Source: Massilia sp. ZL223
Lineage (GTDB): Bacteria; Pseudomonadota; Gammaproteobacteria; Burkholderiales; Burkholderiaceae_D
Direction: 5' to 3'
Assembly (NCBI RefSeq): GCF_018119395.1
Contig: NZ_JAGPWD010000006.1
Location: 1 to 64,000 of the forward strand
Length of the DNA stretch: 64,000 bases
A program made the position numbers and the translations under genes. Position 1 is the stretch's first letter; every line of letters starts with the position of its first letter. Under the pieces are notes generated by a model. It did not search any database and was not told where the DNA came from. It saw nothing but the letters and a program-made list of their open reading frames with translations. Positions 30,716-41,438 of this stretch are shown piece by piece.

Positions 30716-31831
30716 GTGCAGGACACGGACCCCCACACCACCGCTTCCGTCGCCAATAACATCGCCGACTGGATACGCCTGGAACAGGCCAGCGGGGTGG
30801 GCGGCCGGACTGCGCGGCACCTGCTGGAGCGCCTGGGCGCTCCAGCCGCGATCTTCTCCGCCAGCCAGGGCCTACTTGCCGAGCTGGTTTCTCCCGCCCA
30901 GGCGCGCGCTCTGTGCGCACCGCCATCTCCCGAGCTGGCCCGGCTGATCGAGGCCACCCTGGTCTGGCTGCGGCAGCCCTCCCACCACATCCTCACCCTG
31001 CACGACCCCGGCTATCCGGCGCTGCTGGCCCAGATTCCCGACCCGCCTTTGATGCTCTATATAAAAGGGCGCATCGATTTGCTGGCGGCGCCCCTGGTGG
31101 CCGTGGTCGGCAGCCGCAACGCGAGCATGCAGGGCAGGGCCAATGCCGAGGGCTTCGCGCGGGCCTTGTCGCAGGCCGGCCTGTGCGTCGTGTCGGGCAT
31201 GGCGCTGGGCGTGGACACGGCCGCGCACCAGGGCGCGCTCGACGGCGCCGGCGCGACCATCGCCGTGATCGGCACCGGCATCGACCGCGTTTATCCGGCG
31301 CGCAACCGCGAACTGGCCCACCGCATCGCCGGCGAAGGCTGCATCGTCAGCGAATACGCCCTCGGCACGCCGCCGGTCGCGGGCAACTTTCCGCGCCGTA
31401 ACCGCATCATCAGCGGCCTCGCGGCCGGCGTGCTGGTGGTGGAGGCGGCGGCCGGGTCCGGCTCCCTGATCACGGCCCAGCTGGCGGCCGAGCAGGGCAG
31501 GGAGGTGTTCGCCATCCCCGGTTCCATCCATTCGGCCCTGGCCAAGGGCTGCCACCAGCTGATCCGCGAAGGGGCGCAACTGGTCGAGACCGTGGACGAC
31601 GTGCTGGCGGCCATGCGCTGCTCGCCCCTGGCCGCCCCGGCGGTGCCTGCGGAAGCCGAACCGGACGACGAGCTCCTTGCCGCCCTTGGCCACGACCCGG
31701 TCGGCATCGATGCTTTGCTGGAGCGGGTAGGCGGCGACGCCGGCCTGCTGGGCGGCCGTTTGCTGGCGCTGGAGCTGGCCGGCCTGGTCGAACAACTGCC
31801 CGGCGGACGGGTGCAAAGGCTCGTTCGCTGA
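30716..31831 (+). CDS. dprA: DNA processing protein DprA
   Basis: A 371-residue DprA/Smf, which loads RecA on incoming single-stranded DNA during natural transformation. It has an N-terminal SAM-like helical part, the extended Rossmann core (VAVVGSRNAS, CVVSGMALGVDTAAHQGAL, IAVIGTGIDRVYPARN, FPRRNRIISGL) and a C-terminal winged-helix domain (about 310-368). The start is GTG at 30716, 7 nt after the LysM gene. Its presence suggests competence machinery, but other com genes are outside the window. Confidence 0.95.
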   Translation: MQDTDPHTTASVANNIADWIRLEQASGVGGRTARHLLERLGAPAAIFSASQGLLAELVSPAQARALCAPPSPELARLIEATLVWLRQPSHHILTLHDPGYPALLAQIPDPPLMLYIKGRIDLLAAPLVAVVGSRNASMQGRANAEGFARALSQAGLCVVSGMALGVDTAAHQGALDGAGATIAVIGTGIDRVYPARNRELAHRIAGEGCIVSEYALGTPPVAGNFPRRNRIISGLAAGVLVVEAAAGSGSLITAQLAAEQGREVFAIPGSIHSALAKGCHQLIREGAQLVETVDDVLAAMRCSPLAAPAVPAEAEPDDELLAALGHDPVGIDALLERVGGDAGLLGGRLLALELAGLVEQLPGGRVQRLVR

Positions 31832-32043
31832 GCCGTATCAAGCAGCGGAAAACATACTGCTGAGTTGCAAAGATCTATCCTTAGCAAGAGGGTGTTTGCG
31901 AAATGTATGCTCTTGTTTTCATTGGGAATCGAGTAAGCTGATTGAACGGATAAGGCCGCGAAACAACGTTTTTTTCGGGGAGGGTTCGTGCGCGCGCGCG
32001 AGACTTGTGCCGCGACGAACTTAACTGCTACAGTAGCGTCACT

Positions 32044-32502
32044 ATGTTCGACATCCTGGTCTACCTCTACGAGACGTACTACCGTCCCGACGCCTGCCCC
32101 GAGCCGGCAGCCCTGGCTCGCAAGCTGTCCGCCGTCGGTTTCGACGACATTGAAATCTCGGAAGCCCTCGACTGGCTCACCGGCCTGACCGAGATGGCGA
32201 CCACCGAGCAGATCGAAGCCTCGACCGGCACCCGCTACTACGTGGACGAGGAATACATCGAGCTGGGCAGCGCAGCGATCGGCTTCATCCAGTTCCTGGA
32301 AAGCGCCGGCGTACTCGGCCCCGTGCAGCGCGAGATCGTCATCGAGCGCGCGCTGGCGGTCGACGAATCGCCCGTTACCCTGGGCAAGCTCAAGATCATC
32401 GTGCTGATGGTCATGTGGAGCCAGGGCAAGGAGCCCGACGCCCTCATGTTCGACGACCTGTTCAGCGACGAGGACGAGCAGGAGCCGCGTCTGCTCCACT
32501 GA
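32044..32502 (+). CDS. smg: Smg family protein (DUF494)
   Basis: A 152-residue acidic protein of the DUF494/Smg family ([12 protein letters not shown] at the start, [27 protein letters not shown]). Function is unresolved; the gene is conserved between dprA and the topoisomerase gene in betaproteobacteria and near def-fmt-dprA in others. The ATG at 32044 is the family N-terminus. A strong terminator follows. Confidence 0.92.
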   Translation: MFDILVYLYETYYRPDACPEPAALARKLSAVGFDDIEISEALDWLTGLTEMATTEQIEASTGTRYYVDEEYIELGSAAIGFIQFLESAGVLGPVQREIVIERALAVDESPVTLGKLKIIVLMVMWSQGKEPDALMFDDLFSDEDEQEPRLLH

Positions 32503-32527
32503 TCCAGCACAAAGTTTTACACCATAC

Positions 32528-32555
32528 CAAAACGGGGCCTTCAGCCCCGTTTTTC
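32528..32555 (+). terminator. Terminator of smg
   Basis: A hairpin AACGGGGC / GCCCCGTT with a 5-nt loop followed by five T residues, about 28 nt after the smg stop. Confidence 0.9.
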
Positions 32556-32787
32556 ATTGGCGCTGCCCGTTTTCGAGGCGGCCGCACGGCCGTTTCGCAC
32601 CATGGTCCAGCACAAGTCCGGCACAAGGCGTACTTGCAGGGACGGCGAGAACCCGCTTATCATTGGCCGCTCAAAACAGACTGTTACCATTCAGACACTA
32701 CGGCAAACAAGGCCGTCCGGCTCGAAGCATGTATGATGCGCAAGCCGAGCCACACCACTCTATATAGTAAGTACGACGAGAAACCCT

Positions 32788-35427
32788 ATGACCAAATCCC
32801 TCATCATCGCGGAGAAGCCCTCGGTCGCGAACGACATCGCGAAGACGCTGGGCGGCTTCACCAAGCACGATGAGTACTTCGAATCCGACGAATTCATTCT
32901 CTCGTCCGCCGTCGGTCACCTGCTCGAGATCACGGTGCCCGAGGAATACGACGTCAAGCGCGGCAAATGGAGCTTCCAGCACCTGCCCGTGATTCCGCCG
33001 TACTTCGCGCTGAATCCGATCGCCAAGACCGAATCGCGCCTCAAGGTGCTCAACAAGTTGATCAAGCGCAAGGATGTCACCACCCTGATCAACGCATGCG
33101 ACGCGGGACGCGAAGGAGAACTGATCTTCCGCCTGATCGCCCAGAACGCCAAGGCCAAGCAGCCGGTCAAGCGCCTGTGGCTGCAGTCGATGACCCCGGC
33201 CGCGATCCGCGAGGGCTTCGCCCACCTGCGCACTGACGACGAGATGCTGCCGCTGGCCGACGCCGCGCGCTGCCGCTCGGAAGCCGACTGGCTGATCGGC
33301 ATCAACGGCACCCGCGCCATGACCGCCTTCAACTCGAAGGAGGGCGGTTTCTACCTGACCACCGTGGGCCGCGTGCAGACGCCGACCCTGTCGATCGTGG
33401 TCGAGCGCGAAGAGAAGATCAAGAAGTTCGTGCCGCGCGACTACTGGGAAGTGCGCGCCGAGTTCGTGTGCGCCGCCGGCGTCTACGAAGGCCGCTGGCT
33501 CGACACCGGTTTCAAGAAGGACGAGAACGATCCCGAGAAGCGCGCCGAGCGCCTGTGGAGCAAGGCCGCCGCCGATTCGATCGTCGCCGCCTGCCGCGGC
33601 AAGCAGGGCGTGGTCACCGAGGAATCGAAGCCGACCACCTCGATGGCGCCGGCCCTGTTCGACCTGACCTCGCTGCAGCGCGAGGCCAACGGCCGCTTCG
33701 GCTTCTCGGCCAAGAACACCCTGGGCCTGGCCCAGGCGCTGTACGAAAAGCACAAGGTGCTCACCTATCCGCGTACCGATTCGCGCCACCTGCCGGAAGA
33801 CTATGTCGGCACGGTCAAGAGCACGATGGAAGCGCTGAACGACACCAACAACTACCAGCAATTCTCGAAGCAGGTGCTGAAGAACGGCTGGGTCAAGCCG
33901 AACAAGCGCATCTTCGACAACACCAAGATCTCGGACCACTTCGCCATCATCCCGACCGGCGTGATCCCGAAGAACCTGAGCGAGCCGGAACAGAAGCTCT
34001 ACGACCTGGTCACGCGCCGCTTCCTGGCCGTGTTCTTCCCGGCCGCGGAGTTCCTGGTCACCACCCGCTTCACCGAAGTCTCGGGCCACCAGTTCAAGAC
34101 CGAGGGCAAGGTGATGACCAACCCCGGCTGGCTGGCCGTGTACGGCAAGGACACCACCGGCGACGACAAGGACGGCGCCACCCTGGTGCCGGTGGCCAAG
34201 GGCGAGAAGGTCCTGGCCGACAAGCTCAGCGCCAACGGCCTGGTCACCAAGCCGCCCGCGCGCTACACCGAAGCGACCCTGCTGTCGGCGATGGAAGGCG
34301 CGGGCAAGCTGGTCGACTCGGACGAGCTGCGCGACGCCATGGCCGGCAAGGGCCTGGGCACGCCGGCGACCCGCGCGGCCATCATCGAAGGCCTGCTGAC
34401 CGAGAAATACCTGCTGCGCGAAGGCCGCGAGCTGATGCCGACCGCGAAGGCGTCCCAGCTGATGACCCTGCTGCGCGGCCTGGGCGTGAACGAACTCACC
34501 GCCCCCGAGCTGACCGGCGAATGGGAATACAAGCTCGCCCAGATGGAGAAGGGCAAGATCTCGCGCGAGGAATTCATGCGCGAGATCGCGCAGATGACCC
34601 AGATCATCGTCAAGCGCGCCAAGGAATACGACAACGACACGATCCCGGGCGAGTACGCGACCCTGCAGACGCCTTGTCCGAACTGCAGTGGCGTGGTCAA
34701 GGAAAACTACCGCCGCTTCGCCTGCACCAAATGCGACTTCTCGATGTCGAAGACGCCGGGCAGCCGCCAGTTCGAGATCGAGGAAGTCGAGGAGCTGCTG
34801 AAGAACCGCACCATCGGTCCGCTGCAGGGCTTCCGCTCCAAGATGGGCCGTCCGTTCGCGGCGATCCTGCGCATCGTGCGCGACGAAGAGGTCAAGAACT
34901 TCAAGCTGGAATTCGACTTCGGCCAGGATCAGGACGAGGGCGAGGAAGGCGAGGGCGTGGACTTCAGCGGCCAGACCCCGGTCGGCCCCTGCCCGAAGTG
35001 CCAGGGCGGCGTGTACGAGATGCCGCTGGCCTATGTGTGCGAGCACAGCGTGGCCAAGCCCAAGACTTGCGACTTCCGCAGCGGCCGCATCATCCTGCAG
35101 CAGGAGATCCTGCCTGAGCAGATGGGCAAGCTGCTGAACGACGGCAAGACCGACCTGCTGCCGGGCTTCGTCTCGCAGCGTACCCGCCGGGCCTTCAAGG
35201 CCTTCCTGGTGCGCGGCAAGGACGGCAAGATCAGCTTCGAGTTCGAGGAGCGCAAGGCCAAGCCTGGCGCCAAGGGCAAGGCGGCTGCGGCCGATGGCGC
35301 CGACGGTGCCGACGGTGCGGCGGAGGCCGTGAAGCCGGCGCGCAAGGCGGCGGCGAAGGCGCCCGCCAAGAAGCCAGCTGCGAAGAAGGCGCCGGCCAAG
35401 AAGACGGCTTCGGCGGCGAAGAAATAA
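32788..35427 (+). CDS. topB: DNA topoisomerase III (type IA)
   Basis: An 879-residue type IA topoisomerase that relaxes or decatenates DNA through a 5'-phosphotyrosine link. It has a Toprim domain at the N-terminus (LIIAEKPSVANDIAKTL, NACDAGREGELIFR), the active-site tyrosine in VLTYPRTDSRHLPEDY, then a zinc-ribbon-like C-terminal module (CPNCSG...CTKCDF, about 630-660) and a second topoisomerase C-terminal repeat. The last 45 or so residues are a Lys/Ala/Pro histone-H1-like tail, probably a nonspecific DNA-binding extension. Preceded by 285 nt of noncoding sequence. Confidence 0.94.
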   Translation: MTKSLIIAEKPSVANDIAKTLGGFTKHDEYFESDEFILSSAVGHLLEITVPEEYDVKRGKWSFQHLPVIPPYFALNPIAKTESRLKVLNKLIKRKDVTTLINACDAGREGELIFRLIAQNAKAKQPVKRLWLQSMTPAAIREGFAHLRTDDEMLPLADAARCRSEADWLIGINGTRAMTAFNSKEGGFYLTTVGRVQTPTLSIVVEREEKIKKFVPRDYWEVRAEFVCAAGVYEGRWLDTGFKKDENDPEKRAERLWSKAAADSIVAACRGKQGVVTEESKPTTSMAPALFDLTSLQREANGRFGFSAKNTLGLAQALYEKHKVLTYPRTDSRHLPEDYVGTVKSTMEALNDTNNYQQFSKQVLKNGWVKPNKRIFDNTKISDHFAIIPTGVIPKNLSEPEQKLYDLVTRRFLAVFFPAAEFLVTTRFTEVSGHQFKTEGKVMTNPGWLAVYGKDTTGDDKDGATLVPVAKGEKVLADKLSANGLVTKPPARYTEATLLSAMEGAGKLVDSDELRDAMAGKGLGTPATRAAIIEGLLTEKYLLREGRELMPTAKASQLMTLLRGLGVNELTAPELTGEWEYKLAQMEKGKISREEFMREIAQMTQIIVKRAKEYDNDTIPGEYATLQTPCPNCSGVVKENYRRFACTKCDFSMSKTPGSRQFEIEEVEELLKNRTIGPLQGFRSKMGRPFAAILRIVRDEEVKNFKLEFDFGQDQDEGEEGEGVDFSGQTPVGPCPKCQGGVYEMPLAYVCEHSVAKPKTCDFRSGRIILQQEILPEQMGKLLNDGKTDLLPGFVSQRTRRAFKAFLVRGKDGKISFEFEERKAKPGAKGKAAAADGADGADGAAEAVKPARKAAAKAPAKKPAAKKAPAKKTASAAKK

Positions 35428-35448
35428 GACTGGCTTTGGCCGGTGGTG

Positions 35449-35478
35449 AAAACGCGAGCTTCGGCTCGCGTTTTTTTT
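35449..35478 (+). terminator. Terminator of topB
   Basis: A hairpin with arms AACGCGAGC / GCTCGCGTT and a short loop, followed by eight T residues, 22 nt after the topB stop. Confidence 0.92.
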
Positions 35479-35492
35479 GCGCTCGCGGGATG

Positions 35493-35614
35493 CGTGAAAA
35501 CTTAGGTTCCGGCCTGCGCCGGAACGACGGGGCAAGGCGCAGGCCATAAACTTGTCCGTAACCCGTTAGCTGTAAAACCGTCGTTCCGGCGAAGGCCGGA
35601 ACCTACGTTTGCAT
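35493..35614. repeat. REP-like element pair
   Basis: Two inverted copies of the GGTTCCGGCCTGCGCCGGAA-type palindrome (35504-35523 and 35583-35602 region) flanked by AACTTA and TACGTTTGCAT arms, with CGTTAGC between them. Same family as 22713, 37424 and 48899. Confidence 0.8.
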
Positions 35615-35772
35615 GAGCATCCGCAACACTTCTTTCCAACCGTTCAATATTTTTCTTCCCTGTAACCGATGTTCAAGTAATAATCATCGAGTACCTTTGG
35701 TCATTGTTTCAGGTACGGCGGCTCCCGGAGACGAGCCATCTTCCAACTAGACGAACAGTTCTGAAACTGCAC

Positions 35773-37398
35773 ATGAAGCTATCCGATCTCAAAATCGCCA
35801 CCCGGATCTACCTGGGCTTCGGCGTCCTGGCCAGCATGACCGTCCTCATGGTCGCCATTTCGTACGTGAACTTCGCCCGCCTCGGCACGGCCAACGACAT
35901 GAACCTCCACACCTACGAGGTGCTGGCCGAAGTCGACGCCGTGACCGAAGCCCTGATCAATACCGAAACCGGCCAGCGCGGCTATGCGCTGACCGGCGAC
36001 GAGGCCTCGCTCCAGCCCTACCAGGGCGGCAAGCAGGCCTTCCGCCAGCATCTCGACAAGGCGCTGGCCCTGACCGCCGACAACGCGGCCCAGCAGGAGC
36101 GCCTCAAGCTGCTCGGCCAGCTCCAGGGCAACTGGCTGGCCCAGGCCATCGATCCGGTGATCGCCATGCGCCGCGCCAGCGTCGACGACAACGTCGGCGA
36201 AGTGGTCGCCTTCGTCCAGCAGGGCAAGGGCAGGGCCGGCATGGACGCCATGCGCAGCCTGCTCGCCGATGTCGGCAAGGCCGAGACCGTGCTGCTGGAA
36301 CAGCGCCGTGCCGACGCGGCCAGCCTGCAGGCGAGCCTGAGCCGGGTCCTGATCGGCGGCGGCATCCTGTCGGTGCTGATGGCGGGCTTCATGGCCTTCC
36401 AGCTGATGCGCTCGATCAGCATCCCGTTGCGCCGCGCCGTCAAGGTGGCCAAGCAGGTGGCCGAGGGAGACCTGAGCGCCGAGGTGAGGGTGCGTTCGAA
36501 GGACGAGACGGGCGAGCTGATGGGCGCGCTGAGGGACATGAACGCCGCCCTGGTGGCCATCGTGTCCGAGGTGCGCGGCGGCACCGAGCGCATCGAGGCG
36601 GCGTCGACCGAGATCTCGGCCGGCAACCAGGACCTGTCCGCGCGCACCGAGCAGCAGGCCGGCTCGCTGGAAGAGACCGCGTCCTCGATGGAGGAACTGA
36701 CCTCGACCGTCAAGCAGAACGCCGACAACGCGCGCCAGGCCAACCAGCTGGCGGCCAGCGCCGCCGAGACCGCGACCCGCGGCGGGGCGGTGGTGTCGGA
36801 AGTGGTGACCACGATGGGTTCGATCAACGAGTCGGCGCGCAAGATCGTCGACATCATCGGCGTGATCGACAGCATCGCCTTCCAGACCAACATCCTGGCG
36901 CTGAACGCCGCGGTGGAAGCGGCGCGCGCCGGCGAGCAGGGACGGGGCTTCGCTGTGGTGGCGGGCGAGGTGCGCAACCTGGCCCAGCGCTCGGCCAACG
37001 CGGCCAAGGAAATCAAGGGCCTGATCGGCGATTCGGTCTCGCGCGTGGAAGCGGGCTCGCGCCTGGTGGACCAGGCCGGCCGCACGATGGACGAAGTGGT
37101 GGCCAGCGTGCGCCGGGTGTCGGACATCATCGGCGAGATCTCGGCGGCGAGCGACGAGCAGCGCTCCGGCATCGAGCAGGTGAACCAGGCGATCGTGCAG
37201 ATGGATCACGTGACGCAGCAGAATGCGGCGCTGGTGGAGCAGGCGGCGGCTGCGGCGGAAGCGATGCGCGAGCAGGCGGGGGGCTTGTCGCAGCTGGTGG
37301 GGACCTTCAAGCTGGCGCGTGGGCAGGAGGCGCTTGCGGCGCCGGTGGCGCGCAAGGCCTTGCCGGGGAAGCAGCGTAGCGTGGCGAAGGCAGCTTAA
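35773..37398 (+). CDS. Methyl-accepting chemotaxis protein
   Basis: A 541-residue chemoreceptor with TM1 (about residues 10-33), a periplasmic helical ligand domain of CHASE3 type ([20 protein letters not shown]), TM2 (about 192-213), HAMP (about 213-265) and a methyl-accepting signalling domain. The hairpin tip carries the conserved [20 protein letters not shown]. The ligand is unknown. The ATG at 35773 gives the standard short cytoplasmic N-terminus. It is monocistronic with REP-like elements on both sides. Confidence 0.94.
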   Translation: MKLSDLKIATRIYLGFGVLASMTVLMVAISYVNFARLGTANDMNLHTYEVLAEVDAVTEALINTETGQRGYALTGDEASLQPYQGGKQAFRQHLDKALALTADNAAQQERLKLLGQLQGNWLAQAIDPVIAMRRASVDDNVGEVVAFVQQGKGRAGMDAMRSLLADVGKAETVLLEQRRADAASLQASLSRVLIGGGILSVLMAGFMAFQLMRSISIPLRRAVKVAKQVAEGDLSAEVRVRSKDETGELMGALRDMNAALVAIVSEVRGGTERIEAASTEISAGNQDLSARTEQQAGSLEETASSMEELTSTVKQNADNARQANQLAASAAETATRGGAVVSEVVTTMGSINESARKIVDIIGVIDSIAFQTNILALNAAVEAARAGEQGRGFAVVAGEVRNLAQRSANAAKEIKGLIGDSVSRVEAGSRLVDQAGRTMDEVVASVRRVSDIIGEISAASDEQRSGIEQVNQAIVQMDHVTQQNAALVEQAAAAAEAMREQAGGLSQLVGTFKLARGQEALAAPVARKALPGKQRSVAKAA

Positions 37399-37423
37399 GA
37401 AAGCGTCCGTGGTGCGCTGCTGA

Positions 37424-37514
37424 ATTGGGTTCCGGCCTTCGCCGGAACGACGGTCTCTGAGCTTGGCACTTCGGTTAGCACGTCGTTCCGCCGAAGGCCG
37501 GAACCTAAGTGCAC
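37424..37514. repeat. REP-like element pair
   Basis: Inverted copies GGTTCCGGCCTTCGCCGGAA (37428-37447) and GTTCCGCCGAAGGCCGGAAC (37484-37503) with GGTTAGC between them. Located just after the chemoreceptor stop. Member of the window family. Confidence 0.8.
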
Positions 37515-37561
37515 GCACACCACCATAAAATGAAAAGGGCCCGCACCCCGCGAGCCCCATG

Positions 37562-37590
37562 CAAAAAACCGCGGTCACGCCGCGGTTTTC
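37562..37590 (-). terminator. Terminator of the addiction-module-like gene
   Basis: A hairpin AAAACCGCGG / CCGCGGTTTT with a 5-nt loop and a T-run on the minus strand, about 22 nt after the stop of the small minus-strand gene. Confidence 0.85.
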
Positions 37591-37611
37591 ATTCCCTGGG
37601 ATCAGGGAAGC

Positions 37612-37818
37612 TTAATCCTGCCACTCTTGCAGCGCGCGGATGGCGGCTTCGCCGTTGCGGATCGCCTTCACGCGGCGCACCACTTCGTTGCGCCAGGCTT
37701 CGTCCGCGTCCTCGTCGGCACCATCGATATCCTGCAGCAGCAGGCGCAGCAGCTCGTGCTTTTCCGAAGCACTCAGCGTCTGGATCTTTTCTGCGATCTC
37801 GGCAACCACGTTCGACAT
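37612..37818 (-). CDS. Addiction-module component-like protein (orphan)
   Basis: A 68-residue protein resembling the putative addiction-module component family (PF09720 type): an initial helix, then LSASEKHELLRLLLQDI, an acidic centre and EAWRNEVVRRVKAIRNGEA near the end. Family members usually pair with a RelE/ParE-type toxin. None is adjacent here; the next minus-strand gene is a large ABC permease. The ATG at 37818 follows a GGAAGGA-like Shine-Dalgarno and fits the family length better than an upstream ATG at 37851. A relic or a repurposed regulator are both possible. Confidence 0.72.
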   Translation of the reverse strand: MSNVVAEIAEKIQTLSASEKHELLRLLLQDIDGADEDADEAWRNEVVRRVKAIRNGEAAIRALQEWQD

Positions 37819-37861
37819 GATTTTCCTTCCGGAGTGTAGTGAGTCGATCATAACGTGAGAA

Positions 37862-40800
37862 TCATGGGTTGTCGACTGCGACCATGTTGTCTGTTGGTTT
37901 CTTGTCGATCAGTTTGTTGTCCGGGTCGATACCGGCCCGTCCCGGACGCACGTCCACCACCAGGACCACCGTCTGTTCCGCCTTGTCGACCAGGCGCCGC
38001 TCGCGCACCAGGGCGTTGCCGTTGCGGTCGTCGACGCCGAATTCGATGTAGTCGCGCAGCGGCGCCGGCTTCTCGTCGCCCAGCTCGCCCGCACGCACCT
38101 TGGCGGCATGGGCGCGGATCGTCACCTCGAACTTGCCGTCGCGGCGCTGGCGCATCGTGGCGCTCTCGGCGCGGTTCTCGTACAGGACGATGTGCTCGAA
38201 CAGGTCGTCGATCAGGTAGGCCTTGTCCGCCGGCGTCACCGCGCGCAGGGCGTCGATCAGGCTGCTGGCGGTCGGATAGGGCGCGCCCTGGTAGGCGTGG
38301 GTGGCCAGCAGCTGGCGCAGCACGCCGCTCACCACGTCCTCGCCCAGCAGGTCCTGCAGCAGGTAGAGCGCCAGGCTGCCCTTGCGGTAATGGACGTAGT
38401 CCTGGTTCTCGTTGTGCCCCAGCGGCAGCTCCTTGCGCGGCTCGGTGGCGCGGCCCATCAGGTAGGCGTCCAGGTTGTAGCGCAGGAAGCGGCGCATCTT
38501 GTTCGGGCCGACCGCGCGCTTCATCACCATCAGCGCCGTGTACTCCGACAGGCTCTCGGACAGCACGGTCGCGCCGCGCGTCTCGGCGCCCACCAGCTGG
38601 TGGCCCCACCACTGGTGCGCGGTTTCGTGGGCGCTGACGTAGAACGGATAGTCGATGTCCTTCGGCGAGCCGGAATCCACCTTGGCGATGAAGCCGGCGC
38701 TCTCGGAGAACGGGATGGTGCCGGGGAAGGCCTGGGCGTAGCGCTCGTAGCGCGGGAATTCGACGATGCGCAGCTCGCGGAACTGGTAGGGGCTGAAGCG
38801 CCGCGACCCGTAGTCCAGGCCGGCCTGGGCGCCCTTGATCATGCGGTCGACGTTGTACTCGTGGCCGGGATGGTAGTAGACGTCGATGGTCACGTCGCGC
38901 CAGCGGTCGTGGCGCACCTCGTAGCGCGCCGACTGGAAGGCGACCATGTTCAGGATCGGCTTGTCCATCCGGTAGTGGAAGTAGCGGCGGCCATTGGCTA
39001 TCCATTCCTGCTCCAGGGTGCCGGGCGCGATCGCGATCTGGTCCGGGCTGGTGCTGACCACGGCGTCGAAACTGACCCAGCCGGCGTCGTTGCCGGCCAT
39101 GTTGTTGGCGCGCGCGGCCGCGTCGTCGCGCGCCGCCATGCGCTCGCGCGGGGCCAGGCCGTGGCGGCGGCGTTCGCGCTCGTCGTCCAGCTCCACCGAG
39201 GGCTGGTAGCCGATGCGCGGCATGACGGAATTGGTAAAGAAAGTGCCATTACCGACCACCGGCGTGTCCTGCATCACGCCCAGCAGCCCGCCCGGCACGT
39301 AGTCGACCCGGAACTCCAGCGCCAGGCGCGCGCCCGGCGCCAGCGGGGTGGCCAGGCGGTAGTGGTAGAAGCCGTGGTCGACATCGGCGCGCGCCAGGGT
39401 CGCCGGCTGCGAGAACCTGGCCGACAGGGCGGCGCCGCGCTGCTGGTAGAGGACGATGTCGGCCAGCGGCCCGCCAGTGCGGTTCTCGAGCTGGTAGTAG
39501 CCCTTGATGCGCAGGGAACGCTCTTCCGGACGGATCGCGACTTCCACGTTGACGTCGGCGATGCGCGGCTGCGGCAGGGCGGCGTAGCGGTGGTAGCGCT
39601 GTTCGTAGCGGGCGCGCGTGGCTTCCTTCTGCCACGGGGTCTGCCAGCCCGCCGCCGCCATTTCGTAGCACAGCAGGATGCCCACGCCGGCGAACAGCAC
39701 GAAGCCGGCGCCGAAACCGGCCAGCACCAGCGGCGACAGGTTGCGGCGCGCCAGGCGCAGGCGCTCGCGCAGGCCGGTGTCGACGCCGCGCGGCCACAGC
39801 ACGCGCGCGGCCACCAGCAGCATGACCGCGGCGCCGGCCCAGTACAGCTGGAACAGGTGTTCGCGCAGCAGGTAGTGGCCGAAGCCGTTCATCGCCGAAT
39901 AGCTGGCTTCCGGGCTGATGCCGTACAGGACCAGCGGATGGTCGACGCCGAGGGCGTCCAGGGTCACCACCAGCACGTACCAGGCGATCAGGAGGAAGTA
40001 GGCCAGGTACTTGTGGTTGACGATCACCTGCACCGCGATCGCCAGCACCGCGATCAGCGCGTACTCCGGCAGCATCACGGTGAACAGGGTGCGCAGGTAG
40101 AGGCCGGGCTCGAGGCCGAAGTAGCCCTTGAACAGCTGGATCAGCATCCCGGCGAGCATGGCGATCAGGAGCAGGAAGGCCTGCAGGCCGACCAGGGCCA
40201 GGGTCTTGGCGGCCAGCGGCAGCCAGGTCGGCACCGGCAGCGCGTCGAGCATCTGGGCGATGCGCTGGTCGCGGTCGCGCCAGACCAGTTCGCCGGCGTA
40301 GAAGATGGTGACCACCAGCAGGAACAGCTCGAACACTTCGCGGATCATGTCCAGCACCATGTAGGTGACCGGATAGGTCGGCGTGCCGTAGATCGAGCCC
40401 AGGTCGAGCGAGCTGGCCACCAGGGCCAGCACGCCGGCCAGGGTCAGCACGGCGAAGTAGATGTTCTTGACCGATTCGCGCAGGTTGGTCCAGGCGGTGG
40501 TGACCAGCAGGATCGCCAGGCTGCGGCCGGCGAAGTCGGGCGCTTCGCGGGTGTCGACGGCGCTGTGGGCCAGTTCCACCGGCGTCTCGGCCGGGCCGCG
40601 GCCGCGGCCGCGCGGGTCCAGGTCGCCGATCAGGTGCAGGCGCCAGTAGCCGAGCAGCAGCACGACCGCGCCCAGGGCGGCCCAGATCAGGCGGTTGACC
40701 AGGTAGACGCCTTCCAGCCCGATCGCGCGCGTATTGCGCTCGGCGATCGGCCAGTACTCGGTCAGGCGGATCAGGGCTGTGGTGCCGAAGGGGTCGATCA

Positions 40801-41437
40801 GGGCCGCCAGGGTCTTGTAGTCGAGGTCGCGCGCCAGCCCGGGCGCGACGACATAGCCGATCATCATGACCACGCTGGCCACATAGACCGGCAGCATGCG
40901 CCGGGTCAGGGCCGCCAGCACGAAGAAGATCGCGCCGAAGATGAAGATGTTTGGCAGCAGCGTGTACAGGTAGGGCTGCACGAAGCTGGCCAGGCTGGCC
41001 GGCCCCAGGCGGTCGGGCGCGATGCCCGGAATGAAGCTGCCCAGCCAGGCGCCCAGCAGGATGCTGGAGAAGATCACCGCCAGCACCACGAAGGCGCCGA
41101 GGAAGCGGCCGAACACGTAGTGGTACTTGCGGATCGGCGCGCTGTAGAAGAAGTGGTGCATCTGGTATTCGAAATCCTGCTGCACCGAGCGGCCCATCAC
41201 GGCCGCCGTCACCACCACCCCGAAGCAGCCGAGGAAGGCGGTGGTCAGGGCGATCTGGCGCGGGGCGTTGAGCAGGACCCGGCCGCCGAAGGACACCACG
41301 GCGTCGCGGAACACGCCGCCGGCGGCGGCCATCCACAGCATGGCCAGGGCCAGGAAGACCCCGAAATACACCCAGGTGGACAGCAGGCGCAGGCGCTGTC
41401 CCGCCTCGAAACGGGCGATGGCGAACAAAGGACTCAC
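37862..41437 (-). CDS. ABC-2 type permease fused to an M1-family metallo-aminopeptidase
   Basis: A 1191-residue fusion. The N-terminal half has two six-helix ABC-2 permease-like blocks (about residues 1-290 and 310-600). The C-terminal half is a gluzincin aminopeptidase domain with H937-E-T-A-H941 in [15 protein letters not shown] and the third zinc ligand E961 in VLSESLSEY; the spacing is one residue longer than in classical M1 enzymes. It follows its ATPase gene by a 1-nt gap. Known relatives share this fusion, but the substrate is unknown. Which side of the membrane the peptidase faces is not established. Confidence 0.9.
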   Translation of the reverse strand: MSPLFAIARFEAGQRLRLLSTWVYFGVFLALAMLWMAAAGGVFRDAVVSFGGRVLLNAPRQIALTTAFLGCFGVVVTAAVMGRSVQQDFEYQMHHFFYSAPIRKYHYVFGRFLGAFVVLAVIFSSILLGAWLGSFIPGIAPDRLGPASLASFVQPYLYTLLPNIFIFGAIFFVLAALTRRMLPVYVASVVMMIGYVVAPGLARDLDYKTLAALIDPFGTTALIRLTEYWPIAERNTRAIGLEGVYLVNRLIWAALGAVVLLLGYWRLHLIGDLDPRGRGRGPAETPVELAHSAVDTREAPDFAGRSLAILLVTTAWTNLRESVKNIYFAVLTLAGVLALVASSLDLGSIYGTPTYPVTYMVLDMIREVFELFLLVVTIFYAGELVWRDRDQRIAQMLDALPVPTWLPLAAKTLALVGLQAFLLLIAMLAGMLIQLFKGYFGLEPGLYLRTLFTVMLPEYALIAVLAIAVQVIVNHKYLAYFLLIAWYVLVVTLDALGVDHPLVLYGISPEASYSAMNGFGHYLLREHLFQLYWAGAAVMLLVAARVLWPRGVDTGLRERLRLARRNLSPLVLAGFGAGFVLFAGVGILLCYEMAAAGWQTPWQKEATRARYEQRYHRYAALPQPRIADVNVEVAIRPEERSLRIKGYYQLENRTGGPLADIVLYQQRGAALSARFSQPATLARADVDHGFYHYRLATPLAPGARLALEFRVDYVPGGLLGVMQDTPVVGNGTFFTNSVMPRIGYQPSVELDDERERRRHGLAPRERMAARDDAAARANNMAGNDAGWVSFDAVVSTSPDQIAIAPGTLEQEWIANGRRYFHYRMDKPILNMVAFQSARYEVRHDRWRDVTIDVYYHPGHEYNVDRMIKGAQAGLDYGSRRFSPYQFRELRIVEFPRYERYAQAFPGTIPFSESAGFIAKVDSGSPKDIDYPFYVSAHETAHQWWGHQLVGAETRGATVLSESLSEYTALMVMKRAVGPNKMRRFLRYNLDAYLMGRATEPRKELPLGHNENQDYVHYRKGSLALYLLQDLLGEDVVSGVLRQLLATHAYQGAPYPTASSLIDALRAVTPADKAYLIDDLFEHIVLYENRAESATMRQRRDGKFEVTIRAHAAKVRAGELGDEKPAPLRDYIEFGVDDRNGNALVRERRLVDKAEQTVVLVVDVRPGRAGIDPDNKLIDKKPTDNMVAVDNP

Positions 41438-41438
41438 G

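Larger units (their letters stand above)
35428..35772. other. 345-nt gap between topB and the chemoreceptor gene
   Basis: It holds the topB terminator, a REP-like pair and, from about 35630, a more AT-rich stretch before the chemoreceptor ATG. No further gene is supported. Confidence 0.6.

Noticed and set aside
31987-32002. Alternating GC run upstream of smg as a Z-DNA or regulatory element
   Set aside because: Short and expected by chance in GC-rich noncoding DNA; no supporting context.
32698-35547. A 949-codon open frame antisense to topB
   Set aside because: Same reasoning; it also runs through the topB terminator and a REP-like element.
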